Shown piece by piece: positions 1 through 8,943 of a stretch of 64,000 nt of DNA. Made by a program: the position numbers and the translations under genes. Source of the DNA: Enterobacteriaceae bacterium UBA5654 (GTDB lineage Bacteria; Pseudomonadota; Gammaproteobacteria; Enterobacterales; Enterobacteriaceae); assembly GCA_002421005.1 (NCBI GenBank), contig DIJC01000024.1:63955-127954 (forward strand), given 5' to 3'. Under the pieces are notes generated by a model. The model was given only the letters and a program-made list of their open reading frames with translations, had not been told where the DNA came from and did no database searches. Each line of letters opens with the position of its first letter. Position 1 is the stretch's first letter.

Positions 1-441
1 TATACCGTTCATGAATCCTTTGTGGCGACCATTCCGCTGGTGTTCTGCGAACCTGAGAACATGGACCCGGAAACCCAGTTTCTGAAGGTGATGATGATCG
101 ACGAGCCTGCCATTCTCGATAAGGCTATCACCCGCATTCCTGCGGAAGTAAAAGAAAAATACACCGTGCTGAAAAGCGCGCCGTACTTCCTTGAAATCCT
201 CGATAAGCGCGTGAACAAAGGCACCGGCGTGAAATCCCTGGCCGAAGCGCTGAACATCAGGCCGGAAGAAATCATGGCGATTGGCGATCAGGAAAATGAC
301 ATCGCGATGATTGAATTTGCGGGCATGGGCGTGGCGATGGATAACGCTATCGATTCGGTGAAGGAGATCGCTGATTTCGTGACCAAATCCAATCTCGACG
401 ATGGCGTGGCGTATGCTATTGAGAAGTTTGTGCTGAATTAA
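1..441 (+). CDS. yidA: Sugar phosphatase YidA, C-terminal part (HAD superfamily, Cof type)
   Basis: This is the 3' end of a gene that begins before the window; 146 codons remain, about the last half of a family of roughly 270 residues. The frame is open from base 1. YidA proteins dephosphorylate sugar phosphates in the cytoplasm. The HAD motif IV is visible as GDQENDIAM near position 289-315, where the acidic residues bind Mg2+, and the preceding K of NKGTGVK is the motif III region. The end of the protein matches E. coli YidA closely as remembered. In K-12 yidA is followed by yidX and dgoR; here a LysR/nitrilase pair lies between. The assignment is firm; the start cannot be seen. Confidence 0.93.
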   Translation, partial: YTVHESFVATIPLVFCEPENMDPETQFLKVMMIDEPAILDKAITRIPAEVKEKYTVLKSAPYFLEILDKRVNKGTGVKSLAEALNIRPEEIMAIGDQENDIAMIEFAGMGVAMDNAIDSVKEIADFVTKSNLDDGVAYAIEKFVLN

Positions 442-456
442 CCGCACCGGGACGTT

Positions 457-499
457 ACTGACGCGGCTGCGCATAATCATTCGCCGAAGCTGCGTCAGT
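457..499. terminator. Hairpin between yidA and the convergent LysR gene
   Basis: A 12-base arm at 457-468 pairs with 488-499 with one G-T wobble, around a 19-base loop. It sits just after the yidA stop and overlaps the stop of the facing LysR gene, so it may act as a bidirectional terminator. There is no clear T-run, which lowers confidence. Confidence 0.35.
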
Positions 500-1409
500 A
501 GTCTGGCCCTGAAGATTTTTCCCGGCATCCCCCGTTAAGAACTGCCGACGGGGTGGTCACGATATCGAGAAAATGATCTCTCAGCGGATCTTTTATCCGT
601 GAATTCCATGCGATGCCGGTTTGCCATGTCGTATATTCACCCTCAAGCGCAATCAGATTCACACCTGATGGCAGGATATGTCGGACACTTTCGGGTAACA
701 GCGCTACACCATCACCCGCCGCAACTAGCGCCAGCAGAGTTTGAATGTCATCGGCGGCAGCCACCCTGGTGGGGGACAAATGATGCGACGTCAGGAAACT
801 GGCTGTCTGTGTGGATAACCCTTCTCCACGGTTGGGAGAAAGTTGAAGAAGCTGGCTATTTTCAATCAGTTTCAGGGCATTTTCTAAACTGACAAAGCGA
901 TCTGAAGCTACCGCAAGAACCAGTTTCTCTTCTGCCAGTACCTGACTTTGCAGCTTTTCAGAAACAGGTAGCCGCACAAACCCGGCCTGGAGATGTCCTT
1001 CGAGCAGCGCGTGGCATTGCACCCCCGAAGGCATATCGTTAAGAAAAACCTGTACGTCAGGAAACACACTACGAAAAACAGCGACTTTTTCCGGGGCCAT
1101 TCGAAAAGAAGAAATACCAAATCCGAGAACAAGTTTTCCCGCTTTACCCTTGCGAATATCGCCCGCCTTGTTCAGGCATTTTTCATAGTATTCCAACGCC
1201 TTACGCGCTTCAGGAAGTAGTTGCTCCCCGGCACTGGTCAATCGTGCACCATGACGCCCGCGCTGAAAGAGCGTGATCCCTAAGAGGTGTTCAAGTAGCT
1301 GGATCTGCTTTGTCAGGGCTGGCTGCGTGACACAAAGGCTTTCCGCCGCAGACCGATACCCTGCTGATTGAGAGAGCGTGACAAAGGCACGCAGTAGCTT
1401 TATATCCAT
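495..1409 (-). CDS. LysR-family transcriptional regulator
   Basis: The protein has 304 residues, the usual length for LysR regulators. The N-terminal winged helix-turn-helix (about residues 1-60) contains the typical stretch SAAESLCVTQPALTKQI, followed by a linker helix and a C-terminal effector-binding domain from about residue 90. The ATG at 1409 lies 93 bases from the start of the divergent nitrilase-like gene, the common arrangement in which a LysR protein controls its neighbour. The effector is unknown. This pair is absent from the yidA-dgoR interval of E. coli K-12, so it looks like an accessory insertion. It cannot be assigned to a named LysR member. Confidence 0.85.
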   Translation of the reverse strand: MDIKLLRAFVTLSQSAGYRSAAESLCVTQPALTKQIQLLEHLLGITLFQRGRHGARLTSAGEQLLPEARKALEYYEKCLNKAGDIRKGKAGKLVLGFGISSFRMAPEKVAVFRSVFPDVQVFLNDMPSGVQCHALLEGHLQAGFVRLPVSEKLQSQVLAEEKLVLAVASDRFVSLENALKLIENSQLLQLSPNRGEGLSTQTASFLTSHHLSPTRVAAADDIQTLLALVAAGDGVALLPESVRHILPSGVNLIALEGEYTTWQTGIAWNSRIKDPLRDHFLDIVTTPSAVLNGGCREKSSGPDY

Positions 1410-1502
1410 TCCAGTCAGTTATCAAAGAGGGAGAAATTCTGATTATACATACTTCACTTCCCTCTGTTGGAATAAGGCTTCCCTTTACAGAGGATAAAGA
1501 AG

Positions 1503-2519
1503 ATGGAAAAGAGTATTCGCGTAGCTTCGGTTCAGTTTTGCCATCGCGCCAGCGACAAGGCGTATAACTTATCGGTTATGGAAGATTTCATCGCCGAAGC
1601 CCGGCAGGAAAACGTACAAATTTTAGCATTCCCGGAAATGTGCATTACCGGCTACTGGCATGTGCCCGATCTCAGTAGTCAGGAGGTCAATGCTTTGGCG
1701 GAGCGAGCCGACTGTAGCCCATCGCTGGATGTCATAACCGGCCTGGCGAAAAAATATCACATGGCAATCGGGGCCGGGTTTATTGAAAAAGGGGCTGACG
1801 GAAAATTATATAACGCTTATGCAGTGTGTATGCCTGGTGGTGAACGTCACATTCACCGAAAATTACATGCCTTCGAACACCCGGATATTGCCCGGGGCAA
1901 TGACTTTACCGTCTTCGATACCCCCTGGGGCGTGCGCGTTGGTATTCTCATTTGTTGGGATAACAATCTGGTTGAAAATGCGCGCATTACAGCGCTAATG
2001 GGCGCTGATATTCTGATTGCTCCTCATCAAACCGGAGGGACGCATTCACGCAGCCCCTTTGGCATGAAGCCAATTCCTGTCAGCCTTTGGGAAAATCGCC
2101 ACCAGGATCCGCAAGCGCTTAAATCTGCATGTCAGGGAGACAGTGGACGAGGCTGGATAATGCGCTGGCTGCCGGCACGAGCCCATGATAATGGGTTTTT
2201 CATCCTGTTCAGCAATGGTGTAGGGCTTGATAATGGCGAGGTCCGCACAGGGAATGCCATGATTCTTGATCCCTATGGAAGAGTTGTTAACGAAACTGAC
2301 TCCTTTGATGATGCGATAGTCATTGCAGATCTGGAGCTGGAGTTATTAGCCATGTCGACAGGGCGGCGCTGGATCCATGGACGACGGCCTGAACTGTACA
2401 CTATTTTGAGCGAATCTCAGGGCTATGAGCGCGATGCCAGAACGGCAAGGTTCTCAGAGGATATCCCTTCCTTCAGCGCTGGCGGGAATGAAGAGAAAGA
2501 AAAAACTGTTGGTCAATAA
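1503..2519 (+). CDS. Nitrilase-superfamily carbon-nitrogen hydrolase
   Basis: The 338-residue protein has the three nitrilase-fold catalytic residues in order: Glu45 in FPEMCITGY, Lys120 in HRKLHAFEHPD and the nucleophile Cys151 in ILICWDNNLVENA. The family cleaves amide or nitrile C-N bonds in the cytoplasm; members of this length without a glutamine-synthetase partner are usually amidases or N-carbamoyl hydrolases. An insertion around residues 185-220 (positions 2050-2165) is longer than in minimal members. The start ATG at 1503 follows a purine-rich AGAGGATAAAGA. It is transcribed away from the LysR gene, which probably regulates it. A terminator follows at 2533. The substrate cannot be read from sequence. 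Confidence 0.8.
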   Translation: MEKSIRVASVQFCHRASDKAYNLSVMEDFIAEARQENVQILAFPEMCITGYWHVPDLSSQEVNALAERADCSPSLDVITGLAKKYHMAIGAGFIEKGADGKLYNAYAVCMPGGERHIHRKLHAFEHPDIARGNDFTVFDTPWGVRVGILICWDNNLVENARITALMGADILIAPHQTGGTHSRSPFGMKPIPVSLWENRHQDPQALKSACQGDSGRGWIMRWLPARAHDNGFFILFSNGVGLDNGEVRTGNAMILDPYGRVVNETDSFDDAIVIADLELELLAMSTGRRWIHGRRPELYTILSESQGYERDARTARFSEDIPSFSAGGNEEKEKTVGQ

Positions 2520-2532
2520 AATCAGAGAATTA

Positions 2533-2566
2533 AACAACGTGCCTTTGCTCGAAGGCGCGTTGTTTT
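2533..2566 (+). terminator. Rho-independent terminator after the nitrilase gene
   Basis: The arm AACAACGTGCCTT pairs with AAGGCGCGTTGTT around a six-base loop and is followed by further T residues. It lies 13 bases after the nitrilase stop codon. The remaining bases up to dgoR (2567-2938) hold AT-rich promoter sequence and the probable DgoR operators, and no gene that can be supported. Confidence 0.75.
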
Positions 2567-2799
2567 AACGCCAGGGGTAACGCGCAAAATGAGGTGCGAT
2601 CAATCCTCCTTGAAAGTCATTTATGCACGTAACCGATTCATCAACCACGTAACAATCACTCACTTGCGCCTCTCACTCAACGCTGGCTGTTAACCCCTCC
2701 TGCTTAAAAAAGACCGTTTTTCGTTTGCCGGACAGACCCTCAAAAGCCCGCAAAATCTTTTAACGTTTTTTTTACCAATTGTCGTTTTTGTGATCTGAA

Positions 2800-2829
2800 T
2801 TGTAGTACTACCAATAATGATTGTACTAC
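2800..2829. promoter_or_regulatory. Probable DgoR operator repeats
   Basis: Two related sequences lie close together: TTGTAGTACTACCAA at 2800-2814, which is a near palindrome, and TTGTACTAC at 2821-2829. They lie about 110-140 bases before the dgoR start, downstream of an AT-rich segment. E. coli DgoR, a GntR/FadR-type repressor, is known to bind inverted repeats of this TTGTA-rich kind in front of its own operon. The assignment to DgoR is inference from location and resemblance. Confidence 0.55.
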
Positions 2830-2938
2830 TATCCACTCACGGAACGACGAAGACCACACAAATTTGTACTTCAATGCTGGGGATTTTTGCATCAACGAGG
2901 ATAAAGTAATGGCAGCGAAACCGCGTTAAGGACTTTCT

Positions 2939-3628
2939 ATGACCATTACTAAAACAGACCGCATCATCGTTACCCTCGGACGGCAGATTGTGAGCGGTAA
3001 ATATGTTCCCGGCGCAGCGCTGCCTTCCGAGGCAGATCTGTGCGAAGAGTTTGAAACCTCGCGCAATATTATCCGCGAGGTGTTTCGTTCCCTGATGGCG
3101 AAACGGCTGATTGAAATGAAGCGCTATCGTGGCGCGTTTGTCTCGCCGCGCAACCAGTGGAACTACCTTGATACCGAGGTGTTGCAGTGGGTGCTGGAGA
3201 ACGATTACGACCCGCGCCTGATTAGCGCAATGAGTGAAGTGCGAACGCTGGTGGAACCCGCCATTGCCCGCTGGGCCGCGGAGCGCGCGACCTCCAGCGA
3301 ACTGGCGCAAATTGAGGCGGCGCTGAACGACATGATCGCCAATAACCAGGATCGGGACGCGTTTAACGAAGCGGACATCCGCTATCACGAAGCGGTGCTG
3401 AACGCGGTACACAATCCGGTATTGCAGCAGCTGAGCGTGGCGATCAGTTCGCTCCAGCGCGCCGTTTTTGAACGCACCTGGATGGGCGATGAAGCGAATA
3501 TGCCAAAAACGCTCCAGGAACATAAGGCGCTGTTCGATGCGATCCGGCATCAGGACGGCAATGCAGCAGAGCAGGCGGCACAGACGATGATTGCCAGCTC
3601 GACCCGAAGGTTAAAGGAAATCACATGA
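2939..3628 (+). CDS. dgoR: DgoR, GntR-family repressor of D-galactonate catabolism
   Basis: The protein has 229 residues, as in E. coli. A GntR winged helix-turn-helix occupies about residues 5-75 (for example LPSEADLCEEFETSRNIIREV) and is followed by an all-helical FCD ligand domain with metal-binding-type histidine and aspartate positions. DgoR binds D-galactonate and represses the dgo operon. The ATG at 2939 follows an AAGGA ribosome site. Its stop overlaps the dgoK start by four bases (ATGA), which fits one operon dgoR-dgoK-dgoA-dgoD-dgoT. Confidence 0.95.
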   Translation: MTITKTDRIIVTLGRQIVSGKYVPGAALPSEADLCEEFETSRNIIREVFRSLMAKRLIEMKRYRGAFVSPRNQWNYLDTEVLQWVLENDYDPRLISAMSEVRTLVEPAIARWAAERATSSELAQIEAALNDMIANNQDRDAFNEADIRYHEAVLNAVHNPVLQQLSVAISSLQRAVFERTWMGDEANMPKTLQEHKALFDAIRHQDGNAAEQAAQTMIASSTRRLKEIT

Positions 3629-4503
3629 CATCACGCTATATCGCTATCGACTGGGGCTCCACCAATCTTCGCGCCTGGCTTTACCAGGGCGAAAACTGCC
3701 TGGAAAGCAGGCAATCGGAAGCCGGGATCACCCGTCTTAACGGGCGAACCTTCGATGCGGTACTGGCGCAAATTACCGAAGGGTGGGCGCAGGAAAATAC
3801 GCCGATTGTGATGGCGGGAATGGTAGGAAGCAACGCAGGCTGGGTGAACGTCCCCTATCTTCCCTGTCCGGCGCGTTTTGACGATATCGGCACGCAGCTC
3901 ACCCGCGTTAAAGAAAATGTCTGGATCGTTCCCGGGTTGTGCATTGACCGGGAGGACAACCACAACGTCATGCGCGGTGAAGAAACCCAGCTGACCGGCG
4001 CCTATGCCATGCAGCCTTCCGCCGTCTACGTAATGCCTGGCACCCACTGCAAGTGGGTACGGGTTAGCGACGGTGTAGTGGACGATTTTCGCACCGTAAT
4101 GACCGGCGAACTGCACCACGTCCTGCTGAAGCATACGCTGGTGGGTGCCGGGCTGCCGGAACAGACCGACTCGCCGGAGGCGTTTGACGCCGGGCTGGCG
4201 CGCGGTCTGCAATCCCCCCATCTTCTTCCTCGCCTGTTTGAAGTCCGCGCCTCGCACGTCCTCGGCGCGCTGGCGCGTGAACAGGTGAGCGACTTTCTTT
4301 CCGGCCTGCTGATTGGCAGTGAAGTCGCCAGCATGGCTGACTTTATCCCGACGCAGCAGGCCGTCACCCTTGTCGCCAGTCCGTCACTCACCGCGCGCTA
4401 TCAGCGGGCGTTTGAGTGCGTCGGGTGTCGCAGTCAGACGCTTAGCGGCGACGCAGCATTTCAGGCAGGAATAAGGAGCATCGCTCATGCAGTGGCAAAA
4501 TAA
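3625..4503 (+). CDS. dgoK: 2-dehydro-3-deoxygalactonokinase DgoK
   Basis: The 292-residue kinase phosphorylates 2-keto-3-deoxy-D-galactonate to the 6-phosphate, the second step after DgoD. The N-terminal AIDWGSTNLRAW is the ATP-binding phosphate-1 motif of the ASKHA fold, and the length equals that of E. coli DgoK. It overlaps dgoR by four bases and dgoA by 17 bases, so translation is probably coupled along the operon. Confidence 0.95.
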   Translation: MTSRYIAIDWGSTNLRAWLYQGENCLESRQSEAGITRLNGRTFDAVLAQITEGWAQENTPIVMAGMVGSNAGWVNVPYLPCPARFDDIGTQLTRVKENVWIVPGLCIDREDNHNVMRGEETQLTGAYAMQPSAVYVMPGTHCKWVRVSDGVVDDFRTVMTGELHHVLLKHTLVGAGLPEQTDSPEAFDAGLARGLQSPHLLPRLFEVRASHVLGALAREQVSDFLSGLLIGSEVASMADFIPTQQAVTLVASPSLTARYQRAFECVGCRSQTLSGDAAFQAGIRSIAHAVAK

Positions 4504-5104
4504 ACTTCCGCTTATCGCCATCCTTCGCGGTATTAAACCCGATGAAGCGCACGCCCATGTGGCGGCGGTGATTGAGGCGGGATTCGACGCGGTGGAGATC
4601 CCACTGAACTCGCCGGAATGGGAAAAAAGTATTCCGGCAATGGTAAACGCGTTCGGCGATAAAGCGCTGATTGGAGCAGGCACCGTGCTGACCCTGGCGC
4701 AGGTGGACCAGCTCGCCGAGATGGGCTGCAAATTAATGGTCACGCCTAACATCCAGCCGGAGCTAATCCGTCGTGCGGTAGAGCATGGCATGACCGTTTG
4801 CCCTGGCTGCGCCACGGCAACCGAAGCTTTCGACGCCATCAATGCCGGGGCGCAGTCGCTGAAAATTTTCCCGTCCTCGGCTTTCGGCCCGGACTATATC
4901 AAGGCGCTGAAAGCCGTCCTGCCGCCGGAAATCCCGGTGTTTGCGGTCGGCGGCGTCACGCCTGAAAACCTGAAGCAGTGGATTGACGCTGGTTGCGTCG
5001 GTGCCGGACTGGGCAGCGATCTCTATCGCGCCGGGCAACCCGTCGAACGCACCGCGCAACAGGCAGCCGCATTTGTTAAAGCGTATCGAGAGGCAGTGCA
5101 ATGA
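4487..5104 (+). CDS. dgoA: 2-dehydro-3-deoxy-6-phosphogalactonate aldolase DgoA
   Basis: The 205-residue class I aldolase splits 2-keto-3-deoxy-6-phosphogalactonate into pyruvate and glyceraldehyde 3-phosphate. The Schiff-base lysine is Lys126 in SLKIFPSS and the proton-relay glutamate is Glu37 in AVEIPLNS, the same numbers as in E. coli DgoA. The start lies inside the 3' end of dgoK and the stop shares ATGA with dgoD. Confidence 0.95.
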   Translation: MQWQNKLPLIAILRGIKPDEAHAHVAAVIEAGFDAVEIPLNSPEWEKSIPAMVNAFGDKALIGAGTVLTLAQVDQLAEMGCKLMVTPNIQPELIRRAVEHGMTVCPGCATATEAFDAINAGAQSLKIFPSSAFGPDYIKALKAVLPPEIPVFAVGGVTPENLKQWIDAGCVGAGLGSDLYRAGQPVERTAQQAAAFVKAYREAVQ

Positions 5105-6249
5105 AAATTACCAAACTCACCACGTACCGTTTACCCCCGCGCTGGATGTTCCTGAAAATCGAAACCGACGAAGGCGTTGTCGGCTGGGGCGAGCCGGTAA
5201 TCGAAGGCCGCGCGCGTACCGTTGAAGCCGCAGTCCACGAGCTGGGCGAATTCCTGATTGGTCAGGACCCGGCGCGAATCAACGACTTATGGCAGGTCAT
5301 GTACCGCGCGGGTTTCTATCGCGGCGGCCCGATCCTGATGAGCGCCATCGCCGGTATCGACCAGGCGCTATGGGATATCAAAGGCAAAGTCCACAACGCG
5401 CCGGTATGGCAGCTAATGGGCGGCCTGGTGCGCGACAAAATCAAAGCCTATAGCTGGGTCGGCGGCGACCGTCCGGCAGACGCCATCGCCGGGATCAGCA
5501 CCCTGCGCAAAATTGGTTTTGACACCTTTAAATTAAACGGCTGTGAAGAATTAGGCATTATTGATGATTCGCGCAAAGTCGATGCGGCGGTAAATACCGT
5601 GGCGCAAATTCGCGAAGCCTTCGGTAATGAAATTGAGTTTGGTCTCGATTTCCACGGTCGCGTCAGCGCACCGATGGCAAAAGTATTAATTAAAGAGCTG
5701 GAACAATATCGACCGCTATTTATTGAAGAGCCGGTATTAGCCGAGCAGGCGGAGTATTATCCACGCCTGGCAGCACAAACGCATATTCCGATTGCCGCAG
5801 GCGAACGCATGTTCTCGCGCTTTGAATTTAAACGGGTGCTGGAAGCGGGCGGGGTGGCAATTTTGCAGCCGGATCTTTCCCACGCAGGCGGTATCACCGA
5901 GTGCTACAAAATCGCCGGGATGGCAGAGGCTTACGATGTGGCGCTGGCTCCGCACTGCCCGCTGGGTCCGATTGCGCTGGCGGCCTGCTTGCACGTCGAT
6001 TTTGTCTCGCACAATGCGGTGTTCCAGGAACAAAGCATGGGCATTCACTACAACAAAGGCGCGGAGCTGCTCGACTTCGTGAAAAATAAAGAAGATTTCA
6101 GCATGGAAGGCGGCTTCTTTAAACCGCTGATGAAACCGGGTCTTGGCGTTGAAATTGACGAAGAGAAGGTCATTGAGCTGAGCAAAAACGTGCAGGACTG
6201 GCGTAACCCGTTATGGCGTCACGCAGACGGTACTGTCGCCGAGTGGTAA
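5101..6249 (+). CDS. dgoD: D-galactonate dehydratase DgoD
   Basis: The 382-residue enolase-superfamily enzyme dehydrates D-galactonate to 2-keto-3-deoxygalactonate, the first step of the pathway. The Mg2+ ligands Asp183, Glu209 and Glu235 and the catalytic histidines His185 (LDFHGR) and His285 (APHCPLGP) are all present at the E. coli positions. The gene starts in a four-base overlap with dgoA. About 120 bases separate it from dgoT. Confidence 0.96.
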   Translation: MKITKLTTYRLPPRWMFLKIETDEGVVGWGEPVIEGRARTVEAAVHELGEFLIGQDPARINDLWQVMYRAGFYRGGPILMSAIAGIDQALWDIKGKVHNAPVWQLMGGLVRDKIKAYSWVGGDRPADAIAGISTLRKIGFDTFKLNGCEELGIIDDSRKVDAAVNTVAQIREAFGNEIEFGLDFHGRVSAPMAKVLIKELEQYRPLFIEEPVLAEQAEYYPRLAAQTHIPIAAGERMFSRFEFKRVLEAGGVAILQPDLSHAGGITECYKIAGMAEAYDVALAPHCPLGPIALAACLHVDFVSHNAVFQEQSMGIHYNKGAELLDFVKNKEDFSMEGGFFKPLMKPGLGVEIDEEKVIELSKNVQDWRNPLWRHADGTVAEW

Positions 6250-6373
6250 TTGCCCGATGACGCGGTAATAACGCGTCCAGCGCACTCAATATATTTTTAA
6301 TTATTTACACCCTCTGTAAACCACAGGGCATGGTGAGTGGCCTCGCCATGCCAAAATTCGGAGACAGATCGTT

Positions 6374-7666
6374 ATGGATATTTCTGTAACTACTGCAAAA
6401 CCCGGCCGTCGCCGTTATTTAACGCTGGTGATGATCTTTATTACCGTGGTCATTTGTTATGTTGACCGCGCCAATCTGGCGGTGGCATCTGCCCATATTC
6501 AGGAAGAGTTTGGTATTACGAAAGCGCAAATGGGCTATGTATTTTCTGCCTTTGCGTGGCTTTATACGCTCTGCCAGATCCCCGGCGGCTGGTTCCTGGA
6601 TCGCGTCGGCTCCCGTCTGACCTATTTTATCGCCATTTTCGGCTGGTCGGTCGCCACGCTGTTTCAGGGATTTGCCACCGGGCTAATGTCGCTGATTGGC
6701 CTGCGCGCCATCACCGGTATTTTTGAAGCCCCCGCCTTCCCAACCAACAACCGGATGGTGACAAGCTGGTTCCCGGAACACGAGCGCGCGTCGGCGGTGG
6801 GCTTTTACACGTCCGGGCAGTTCGTCGGCCTGGCATTCCTGACGCCGCTGCTGATTTGGATCCAGGAGCTTCTGAGCTGGCACTGGGTGTTTATCGTGAC
6901 CGGCGGCATCGGCATCGTCTGGTCGCTGATCTGGTTTAAAGTCTATCAGCCGCCGCGCCTGACGAAAGGCATCGGTAAAGCGGAGCTGGACTACATCCGC
7001 GACGGTGGCGGGCTGGTTGACGGCGACGCGCCGATCAAAAAAGAAGAGCGGCAGAAACTGACCAAAGCGGACTGGAAGCTGGTTTTCCACCGCAAGCTGG
7101 TGGGCGTATATCTGGGCCAGTTCGCCGTGACCTCGACGCTGTGGTTCTTCCTGACGTGGTTCCCGAACTACCTCACCCAGGAAAAAGGGATCACCGCGCT
7201 GAAAGCAGGCTTTATGACCACCGTGCCATTCCTCGCCGCGTTCTTTGGCGTACTGCTGTCGGGCTGGGTGGCGGATCGGCTGGTGCGCAAAGGCTACTCT
7301 CTGGGCGTGGCGCGTAAAACGCCGATCATCTGCGGCTTGCTGATTTCCACCTGCATTATGGGCGCGAACTACACCAACGACCCGATCTGGATCATGTCGC
7401 TGATGGCGATAGCCTTCTTCGGCAACGGCTTTGCCTCCATCACCTGGTCGCTGGTTTCGTCGCTGGCCCCGATGCGCCTGATTGGTCTGACCGGCGGCGT
7501 GTTTAACTTCGTCGGCGGTTTAGGCGGCATCACCGTTCCATTGGTGATCGGCTACCTGGCGCAGGACTACGGTTTTGGCCCGGCGCTGGTCTATATTTCC
7601 GTGGTGGCACTGCTCGGTGCGCTCTCCTACATCCTGCTGGTTGGCGACGTTAAACGAGTAGGCTAA
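6374..7666 (+). CDS. dgoT: D-galactonate/H+ symporter DgoT (MFS)
   Basis: The 430-residue inner-membrane protein has twelve predicted membrane segments of the anion:cation symporter branch of the major facilitator superfamily. Early segments include CYVDRANLAVASAHIQ and the loop motif GGWFLDRVGSR. Length and sequence match E. coli DgoT closely. ATG at 6374 follows a CGGAGA ribosome site. It closes the dgo operon and brings the substrate into the cell. K-12 has cbrA after dgoT; here it is missing and yidR follows directly. Confidence 0.95.
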   Translation: MDISVTTAKPGRRRYLTLVMIFITVVICYVDRANLAVASAHIQEEFGITKAQMGYVFSAFAWLYTLCQIPGGWFLDRVGSRLTYFIAIFGWSVATLFQGFATGLMSLIGLRAITGIFEAPAFPTNNRMVTSWFPEHERASAVGFYTSGQFVGLAFLTPLLIWIQELLSWHWVFIVTGGIGIVWSLIWFKVYQPPRLTKGIGKAELDYIRDGGGLVDGDAPIKKEERQKLTKADWKLVFHRKLVGVYLGQFAVTSTLWFFLTWFPNYLTQEKGITALKAGFMTTVPFLAAFFGVLLSGWVADRLVRKGYSLGVARKTPIICGLLISTCIMGANYTNDPIWIMSLMAIAFFGNGFASITWSLVSSLAPMRLIGLTGGVFNFVGGLGGITVPLVIGYLAQDYGFGPALVYISVVALLGALSYILLVGDVKRVG

Positions 7667-7680
7667 CGTTCCGCCTTGCG

Positions 7681-7716
7681 CTACCCTGATGCGATATCAT
7701 GCATCAGGGTAGTTTT
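7681..7716 (+). terminator. Perfect 12-bp hairpin plus T-run that also covers the yidR ribosome site
   Basis: CTACCCTGATGC at 7681-7692 is perfectly complementary to GCATCAGGGTAG at 7701-7712 around an eight-base loop, and TTTT follows directly. It has the form of an intrinsic terminator for dgoT. The right arm holds AGGGTAG, the only plausible ribosome site of yidR, whose ATG begins at 7717, right after the T-run. Confidence 0.75.
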
Positions 7717-8943
7717 ATGAAACAAATCACCTTCGCCCCCCGCCATCATCAGTTAACCAACATCAATACCTGGACGCCGGACGGCCAGTGGCTGGTTTTT
7801 GACGTGCGCCCTTCCGGCGCGTCATTTACCGGAGAAACCATTGAGCGCGTGAATGTACAGACCGGGGCGGTGGAGGTGATTTATCGCGCCACGGAGGGGG
7901 CACACGTCGGCGTGGTGACGGTCAGCCCGGTGGCGGAAAAGTACGTGTTTATCCACGGACCGGAACACCCGGATGCGCAGTGGCATTACGATTTTCATCA
8001 TCGCCGTGGCGTAGTGGTGGAAAAGGGCCGCGCCAAAAACCTCGACGCGATGGATATCACCGCGCCCTACACTTGCGGCGCGCTGCGCGGCGGCACCCAT
8101 GTCCACGTCTTCAGCCCGAACGGGCAGTTTGTCAGTTTTACCTACAATGACCACGTACTGCACGAGCGCGATCCGGCGCTGGATCTGCGCAACGTGGGAG
8201 TGGCGGCCCCTTTCGGTCCGGTTACGCCGCATGGCCATCATCCGCGTGAATATGGCAGCAGCCACTGGTGCGTGCTGGTCAGCCGTACCACGCCCGCGCC
8301 GCGCCCCGGCAGCGATGATATCAACCGCGCTTATGAAGAAGGCTGGGTGGGCAATCAGGCGCTGGCGTTTATCGGCGATACGCTGTCGCTGAAAGGCGAA
8401 AAAGTCCCGGAACTGTTTATTGTCGATCTGCCGCAGCATGAAGCAGGATGGAAGCAGAGTGGAGCCGATGCGCTTGCCGGTACGGAAAATACCCTGCCTG
8501 CGCCGCCTGCGGGCGTGGTGCAGCGCCGCCTGACCTTTACCCATCAGCGCGCGTTTCCAGGACTGGCGACGCTTCCCCGCCACTGGGTGCGGGCCAATCC
8601 TCAGGGCACGTCCATCGCGTTTCTGATGCGCGATGACGCGGGCGTTATTCAGCTCTGGCTTATCTCACCGGCGGGCGGTGAACCGCAGCAGCTCACGCAT
8701 AATCACACGGATATTCAGTCGGCGTTTAACTGGCATCCGTCAGGGAAATGGCTGGGATTTGTGCTGGATGGACGGATTGCCTGCTGCGACGCGCAGCGCG
8801 GAGAAGTGGCTTTTTTGACTGCCGATCGTGCGAACTGTCCTTCCGCTGATGCGATTGTCTTTTCACCTGACGGTCAGTACATCGCCTGGATGGAAGAGGT
8901 TGAAGGCTTCCGTCAGCTGTGGGTAACGGAAACCGGACGCTGA
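7717..8943 (+). CDS. yidR: YidR, DUF3748 beta-propeller-like protein
   Basis: The protein has 408 residues from the ATG at 7717; an in-frame ATG 18 bases earlier lies inside the hairpin and is less likely. The sequence closely follows E. coli YidR from MKQITFAP onward. TolB/WD-like segments recur, for example SPNGQFVSFTYND, WHPSGKWLGFVLD and SPDGQYIAWME, so a beta-propeller is likely. No signal peptide is visible. The function of YidR is unknown. The upstream hairpin suggests translation is limited or depends on read-through from dgo. Confidence 0.9.
   Translation: MKQITFAPRHHQLTNINTWTPDGQWLVFDVRPSGASFTGETIERVNVQTGAVEVIYRATEGAHVGVVTVSPVAEKYVFIHGPEHPDAQWHYDFHHRRGVVVEKGRAKNLDAMDITAPYTCGALRGGTHVHVFSPNGQFVSFTYNDHVLHERDPALDLRNVGVAAPFGPVTPHGHHPREYGSSHWCVLVSRTTPAPRPGSDDINRAYEEGWVGNQALAFIGDTLSLKGEKVPELFIVDLPQHEAGWKQSGADALAGTENTLPAPPAGVVQRRLTFTHQRAFPGLATLPRHWVRANPQGTSIAFLMRDDAGVIQLWLISPAGGEPQQLTHNHTDIQSAFNWHPSGKWLGFVLDGRIACCDAQRGEVAFLTADRANCPSADAIVFSPDGQYIAWMEEVEGFRQLWVTETGR

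Noticed and set aside
2837..3550. A 237-codon minus-strand frame opposite dgoR.
   Set aside because: It is a shadow of dgoR; dgoR has motifs, operon overlaps and a ribosome site.
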